Assembly (NCBI GenBank): GCA_945916025.1 | Contig: CAMEGD010000054.1 | Span: 1-9,433, forward strand | DNA from: an uncultured Clostridia bacterium | GTDB taxonomy: Bacteria; Bacillota; Clostridia; Tissierellales; Peptoniphilaceae | DNA: 9,433 nt | Reading direction: 5' to 3' | In this document: piece by piece, positions 6,258-9,433 of the stretch | Layout: every line of letters begins with the position of its first letter | How positions within the stretch are numbered: position 1 is the stretch's first letter | Program-made: the position numbers and the translations under genes | Notes under the pieces: generated by a model | What the model was told of the DNA's origin: nothing | Seen by the model: the letters and a program-made list of their open reading frames with translations, nothing else | Databases searched by the model: none

Positions 6258-7026
6258 TTATTCTATAAAACCTAAATACATTTTCATCTGTTATCTTTTC
6301 AAGTTCTTCCAAAGTCATCTCCCTTAAACTTGCTATCTCTTTGGCAGTTTCCCTTACATATTTTGGTTCATTTCGTTTTCCTCTATAAGGAACTGGAGAC
6401 ATGTAAGGGCAATCCGTTTCTAACATTAGCCTATCTATGGGAACTTCCCCTGCAACCATTTTAGGAGTTTTGGCATTCTTAAAGGTAGTAACTCCTCCTA
6501 AAGTTATATAAAAACCAAGTTTCATATATTCTCGCATTAGCTCTACGCTGCCAGAATAGCAGTGAAGGACACAGGAAAAGTCTTTGTTGTCTTCTTTAAA
6601 TTCTTTTAATATATCAAAGGTCCTTTGGTCTGCTTCCCTAGAGTGAATTACTACTGGCAATTTTAGGTCTATTGCCAATTGAAGCTGCTTTAAGAAGGCT
6701 TCCTCTTGTATTTCTTTAGATGGACTATCTTCGTAATGGTTGTCTAATCCTATTTCGCCAATGGCGACTATTTTATCATTTTTAGCAAGGTCTCTAATTT
6801 CTTCTAAGGCACTTTCAGAATACTCATCTGCATCTAAAGGATGTATTCCTACAATTCCATAGACATTGTGGTATTTTTTAGTAAATTCTACTGTCTGTCT
6901 ACTAGTTTCTAAGTTAGAACCACAGTTGAAAAAGTAATCTACTCCATCTTTTTTTAAGTTTTCTAGTATTTGGTGTCTATCTTCATTATATTGTCTGTCT
7001 TCTAGATGGCCATGTGCATCTATCAT
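6247..7026 (-). CDS. tatD: TatD-family metal-dependent deoxyribonuclease
   Basis: This 259-residue protein has a TIM-barrel hydrolase fold (PF01026). The expected metal ligands are all present: H5 and H7 in DAHGH (3-7), E91 in IGEIGLD (89-95), H128 in VIHSRE (126-131), H155 in HCYSG (155-159) and D205 in ETDCPY (203-208). Homologues act as 3'-5' exonucleases or AP endonucleases in DNA repair or degradation; the name comes from the E. coli tat operon and does not imply a role in secretion. The start codon shares its A with the metG stop (TAATG), so the two genes are translationally coupled. The order metG-tatD-(variable)-rnmV-rsmA is widespread in Firmicutes, as with B. subtilis yabD. Its cellular substrate is not apparent from this context. 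Confidence 0.97.
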   Translation of the reverse strand: MIDAHGHLEDRQYNEDRHQILENLKKDGVDYFFNCGSNLETSRQTVEFTKKYHNVYGIVGIHPLDADEYSESALEEIRDLAKNDKIVAIGEIGLDNHYEDSPSKEIQEEAFLKQLQLAIDLKLPVVIHSREADQRTFDILKEFKEDNKDFSCVLHCYSGSVELMREYMKLGFYITLGGVTTFKNAKTPKMVAGEVPIDRLMLETDCPYMSPVPYRGKRNEPKYVRETAKEIASLREMTLEELEKITDENVFRFYRINEN

Positions 7027-8996
7027 TAGTTAACCTTCCCCCCATCTTTTATTTGATCTTCAGATACATTTAGTAAGGTTAAGAATCCATCTTCATCTTC
7101 TGCAGCAAGTAACATTCCCTCTGAATCTATTCCCCTGAAATTGTGTGGTTTTAGGTTGTAAAGAACTAAAAGTCTCCTACCTTCCATTTCTTCTTTTGAA
7201 TATCTACTCTTAAGGTTTGTTACAAGGGTAATGTCTCTATCTCCCATGGATACCTCTAAAACATAAAGTCTATCTGCATTTGGATGGTCTTTACATTCTT
7301 TAATTGTTCCTACTCTAATATCTAGTTTTTCAAAGTCATCAAGGGTAATTTCCGGCTTTTTATCATCTAACTTTTCTTCAACTTGTCCTTGAGTATTTCT
7401 CTTTTCAATATCCCTTGATTTAATTAGTTCATCATTTCTTCTAACCATTTCTTCCATTTCAACTTTTACATCTAGTCTTGGGAAGATTATTTCTTTTTTG
7501 TTTACCCTTGTTCCCTCTTTTATAAGGCCCCAAGTTTTTGCATCTTCGATTTTTGGAAGATCACCAAGCCCAATTTGTTCCCTAATTTTTAAGCTAGTTT
7601 CAGTTAATAATGGATAAAGAAGATTTGAAATTATCCTTAAAGATTCTGCAAGGTTATATAGTATTGTATTTATCCTGTCCTTGTTTTCGTCTTTTGCTAC
7701 TATCCAAGGTTCAGTTTCATCTACATACTTATTAGATCTTCTTATTAACTTCCAGATGTTTTCTAAAGTTTCAGAAAAATCATATACTTCCATTCTATCT
7801 TCAACTACTTCTAGGGTAGAAAGAGCGATTTTCATTAGGTCTTTGTCTAAGTCATTATAGTCCCCTGGTTTGTTGATAATTCCATTTGAATATTTTTCTA
7901 TCATAGAAACAGTTCTAGATAGCAAGTTTCCTAAGTCATTTGCAAGGTCTGAGTTTAACCTATTTAAGAATTTTTCCCTAGTAAATGAACCATCTTGGCC
8001 AAAAGTAAATTCCCTTAATAGGAAATACTTTAAGGAGTCTACTCCATAAGCTTCAACTATTGGTTCTGGATAGTAGACATTTCCCTTTGATTTAGACATT
8101 TTTTCATTGTCAAATAAAATCCAGCCATGTCCAAATACTTGTTTTGGTAGGTCTAAATCTAATGCCATTAATAAAGCTGGCCAAATTATTGTATGGAATC
8201 TTACTATTTCTTTACCAACAAAATGAGTAGTGTTATGCCAGTACTTTTCAAATTTTTCTGGGTCACTTCCATAACCTATTCCTGTTAAATAACAAGATAG
8301 GGCATCTATCCATACATAAACTACATGGTTTTCATCAAATGGAACCTTTACTCCCCAATCAAAACTACTTCTAGTTACACTTAAGTCTTCAAGACCATCT
8401 TTTAAGAAGTTATTTACCATTTCATGTTCCCTAGACTTAGGCATTATAAAGGTAGGGTTTGACTTATATAGGTCTAAAAGTTTTTCCCTATAATTTGATA
8501 GTCTAAAGAAATAACTTTCTTCCTTTTGAAGGTTTACTGGTCTTCCACAGTCAGGACAATTGTGGTTTTCGTCTAATTGAGTTTCTGTCCAGAAAGATTC
8601 ACATGGAGTACAATAAAACCCTTCATATTCTCCCTTATAAATATCTCCCTTGTCATAAAGATACTTAAATATTTCTTGTACATTTTTTTCATGTTCTTCA
8701 TTAGTAGACCTAACAAAGGCATCATAATTAATACCTAAAGTATTCCAAAGTTTTTTTGTAGCATCTACTACCTTGTCTATATAGTCCTTTGGATAGTCAT
8801 ATCCCATTTCCTTAGATTTTTCTTCTAGTTTTTGTCCATGTTCATCAGTTCCTGTTGTAAAAAACACATTATAGCCTTGGTATTGTTTAAACTTCTTATA
8901 AGTATCTACTGCTATAGTACAGTAGGTGTGACCAATGTGTAAGTTATCATTTGGATAATAAATCGGCGTAGTTACATAAATATTTTTATCTGTCAT
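7026..8996 (-). CDS. metG: Methionine--tRNA ligase with C-terminal tRNA-binding domain
   Basis: This 656-residue class I synthetase charges tRNA-Met and initiator tRNA. HIGH stands at 20-23 and KMSKS at 299-303. The connective insertion holds C129, C132, C147 and C150, two C-x2-C pairs that suit a structural zinc. The helical anticodon-binding domain runs from about 340 to 520 with W415 and NKYVDETEPW (422-431). After a charged linker, residues 552-656 form a Trbp111-like OB-fold (KLDIRVGTI, NADRLYVLEV, SEGMLLAAED) that dimerises and strengthens tRNA binding. GGGAGGT precedes the ATG at good distance. Expression is controlled by the T-box leader just upstream. It is the first gene of the operon and overlaps tatD by one base. 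Confidence 0.99.
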   Translation of the reverse strand: MTDKNIYVTTPIYYPNDNLHIGHTYCTIAVDTYKKFKQYQGYNVFFTTGTDEHGQKLEEKSKEMGYDYPKDYIDKVVDATKKLWNTLGINYDAFVRSTNEEHEKNVQEIFKYLYDKGDIYKGEYEGFYCTPCESFWTETQLDENHNCPDCGRPVNLQKEESYFFRLSNYREKLLDLYKSNPTFIMPKSREHEMVNNFLKDGLEDLSVTRSSFDWGVKVPFDENHVVYVWIDALSCYLTGIGYGSDPEKFEKYWHNTTHFVGKEIVRFHTIIWPALLMALDLDLPKQVFGHGWILFDNEKMSKSKGNVYYPEPIVEAYGVDSLKYFLLREFTFGQDGSFTREKFLNRLNSDLANDLGNLLSRTVSMIEKYSNGIINKPGDYNDLDKDLMKIALSTLEVVEDRMEVYDFSETLENIWKLIRRSNKYVDETEPWIVAKDENKDRINTILYNLAESLRIISNLLYPLLTETSLKIREQIGLGDLPKIEDAKTWGLIKEGTRVNKKEIIFPRLDVKVEMEEMVRRNDELIKSRDIEKRNTQGQVEEKLDDKKPEITLDDFEKLDIRVGTIKECKDHPNADRLYVLEVSMGDRDITLVTNLKSRYSKEEMEGRRLLVLYNLKPHNFRGIDSEGMLLAAEDEDGFLTLLNVSEDQIKDGGKVN

Positions 8997-9033
8997 AAAG
9001 ACCTCCCTTGTTATATGTCCTAATAATTTTCAT

Positions 9034-9063
9034 AAAAAAAACCCCGTCTAAAAGAGACGAAGT
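9034..9063 (-). terminator. T-box-controlled intrinsic terminator
   Basis: ACTTCGTCT (9063..9055) and AGACGGGGT (9049..9041) form a nine-pair stem with two G-U pairs around a short CTTTT loop, followed by a run of U ending at 9034. Its left arm overlaps CGTCTCT, the 3' half of the antiterminator, so the two structures exclude each other. Confidence 0.93.
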
Positions 9064-9236
9064 AATCCGCGGTTCCACTCTAATTATCTATAAATATAGA
9101 TCAGCTCTTTCCCTTAACGTGGGGCTTGTCGGCATTTGCGAAAATGGACCCATCTTCCATAAATTATCCTACTAGTTTCCACCAACCACTAGCTCTCTAT
9201 TAGCAACAATTTATTTACTCTTTCCATATAATCTTT
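9034..9236 (-). promoter_or_regulatory. T-box riboswitch leader of metG with AUG (Met) specifier
   Basis: This leader RNA senses uncharged tRNA-Met and allows read-through into metG. Stem I shows the lower helix ATGGA/TCCAT (9227..9223 with 9148..9144), the loop-E parts AGTA (9219..9216) and GAA (9157..9155), and the upper helix ATAAATT/AATTTAT (9214..9208 with 9165..9159). The specifier ATG at 9153..9151 sits exactly in the internal loop. The distal part has AGAGAG and a CTAGT/ACTAG stem capped by GGTTGGTGGAA (9192..9171). Stem III is ATCTAT/ATAGAT (9101..9086). The T-box AGAGTGGAACCGCGG lies at 9081..9067. Its antiterminator pairs AGAG with CTCT and GCG with CGT around the bulge, excluding the terminator. 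The bulge base facing the tRNA discriminator is A, not the U expected for tRNA-Met with A73. Confidence 0.96.
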
Positions 9237-9241
9237 AGAAA

Positions 9242-9270
9242 ATTATATAATATATATAGATATTTGTAAA
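9242..9270 (-). promoter_or_regulatory. Sigma-A-type promoter of the metG operon
   Basis: TTTACA (9270..9265) and perfect TATAAT (9247..9242) are separated by exactly 17 bases. Transcription would start near 9235, a few bases before the first strand of T-box Stem I, which supports the assignment. The promoter begins 13 bases after the comF stop; no terminator is visible between, so some read-through from comF is possible. Confidence 0.88.
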
Positions 9271-9283
9271 GCCTAAAGAAGGA

Positions 9284-9433
9284 CTAGTTACTTGTTGCTA
9301 TTGTAAGGACAACTACCTTGTTAGCCTGGTTTTCCTTTAAAACTTTAGCACACTCTTCTACAGTAGAACCTGTGGTAATCATATCATCTACTAAGAGTAT
9401 AGTTTTATCTTTAAGGAGTTCTTTATCTAATAC
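9284..9433 (-). CDS. comFC: C-terminus of ComF-family phosphoribosyltransferase, truncated by window edge
   Basis: The last 49 codons and TAG stop of a gene that begins outside the window are present. ILLVDDMITTGSTVEECAKV (window residues 12-31) is the PRPP-binding loop of type I phosphoribosyltransferases, with the D-D-x-x-T-T-G-x-T form of ComFC. The short tail after it, ending in VVVLTIATSN, fits the end of ComFC proteins, which are about 200-240 residues long. ComFC helps bring single-stranded DNA into the cytoplasm during natural transformation, but many non-competent Firmicutes keep it with no known role, so competence should not be inferred. Other phosphoribosyltransferases share the motif; the VDDM form and C-terminal position favour ComFC. 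The gene precedes the metG promoter on the same strand. Confidence 0.85.
   Translation of the reverse strand, partial: VLDKELLKDKTILLVDDMITTGSTVEECAKVLKENQANKVVVLTIATSN

Noticed and set aside
9034..9236. SAM riboswitch or tRNA gene upstream of metG
   Set aside because: The region has the TGGNACCGCG box, specifier loop and competing terminator of a T-box; there is no cloverleaf or SAM-aptamer core.
1..9433. Mobile element, phage, CRISPR or defence system
   Set aside because: No transposase, integrase, direct repeat array or defence-family protein is seen on either strand; gene content and order are those of conserved housekeeping operons.

Overview
The window is an AT-rich (roughly one-third GC by eye), densely packed bacterial chromosome segment with every gene on the minus strand, so transcription runs from base 9433 towards base 1. 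Gene orders metG-tatD-rnmV-rsmA and (AI-2E family permease)-alaS-ireB, strong AGGAGG-type ribosome binding sites, a T-box leader in front of metG and A/T-ending codons all point to a low-GC Firmicute. A clostridial or Tissierellia-type anaerobe is my best guess, but genus cannot be fixed from the sequence alone.

Layout in transcription order. (1) 9433-9284: the last 49 codons of a ComFC-type phosphoribosyltransferase. (2) 9270-9034: a sigma-A promoter (TTTACA-17-TATAAT), then a T-box riboswitch with an AUG (Met) specifier, antiterminator and terminator. (3) 8996-4262: an apparent operon metG-tatD-rnmV-rsmA-arsR-grx with overlaps or gaps of a few bases, apart from 88 bases before grx, closed by an intrinsic terminator at 4230-4252. 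(4) 4261-3970: a 292-base AT-rich non-coding stretch with two candidate promoters and several dyads. (5) 3969-83: a polytopic AI-2E family membrane protein overlapping alaS by ATGA. (6) 62-1: the first 20 codons of the next gene, probably ireB.

How the genes fit together. metG and alaS charge tRNAs. rnmV matures 5S rRNA and rsmA dimethylates 16S rRNA, so the first operon is largely a translation and ribosome-maturation unit tuned by uncharged tRNA-Met through the T-box. tatD is a metal-dependent nuclease that habitually travels with this cluster. Less ordinary is the tail of that operon: an ArsR-family repressor whose last helix carries the full Asp-His-His-His zinc-site spacing of the CzrA/SmtB type, and a CPYC glutaredoxin-like protein preceded by its own inverted repeat.

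I see no mobile element, CRISPR array, rRNA or tRNA gene, and no evidence of an undescribed multi-gene system. The points worth a second look are the T-box residue facing the tRNA discriminator base, the metal-sensor-like regulator with no metal pump nearby, and the dyads placed in or beside candidate promoters.
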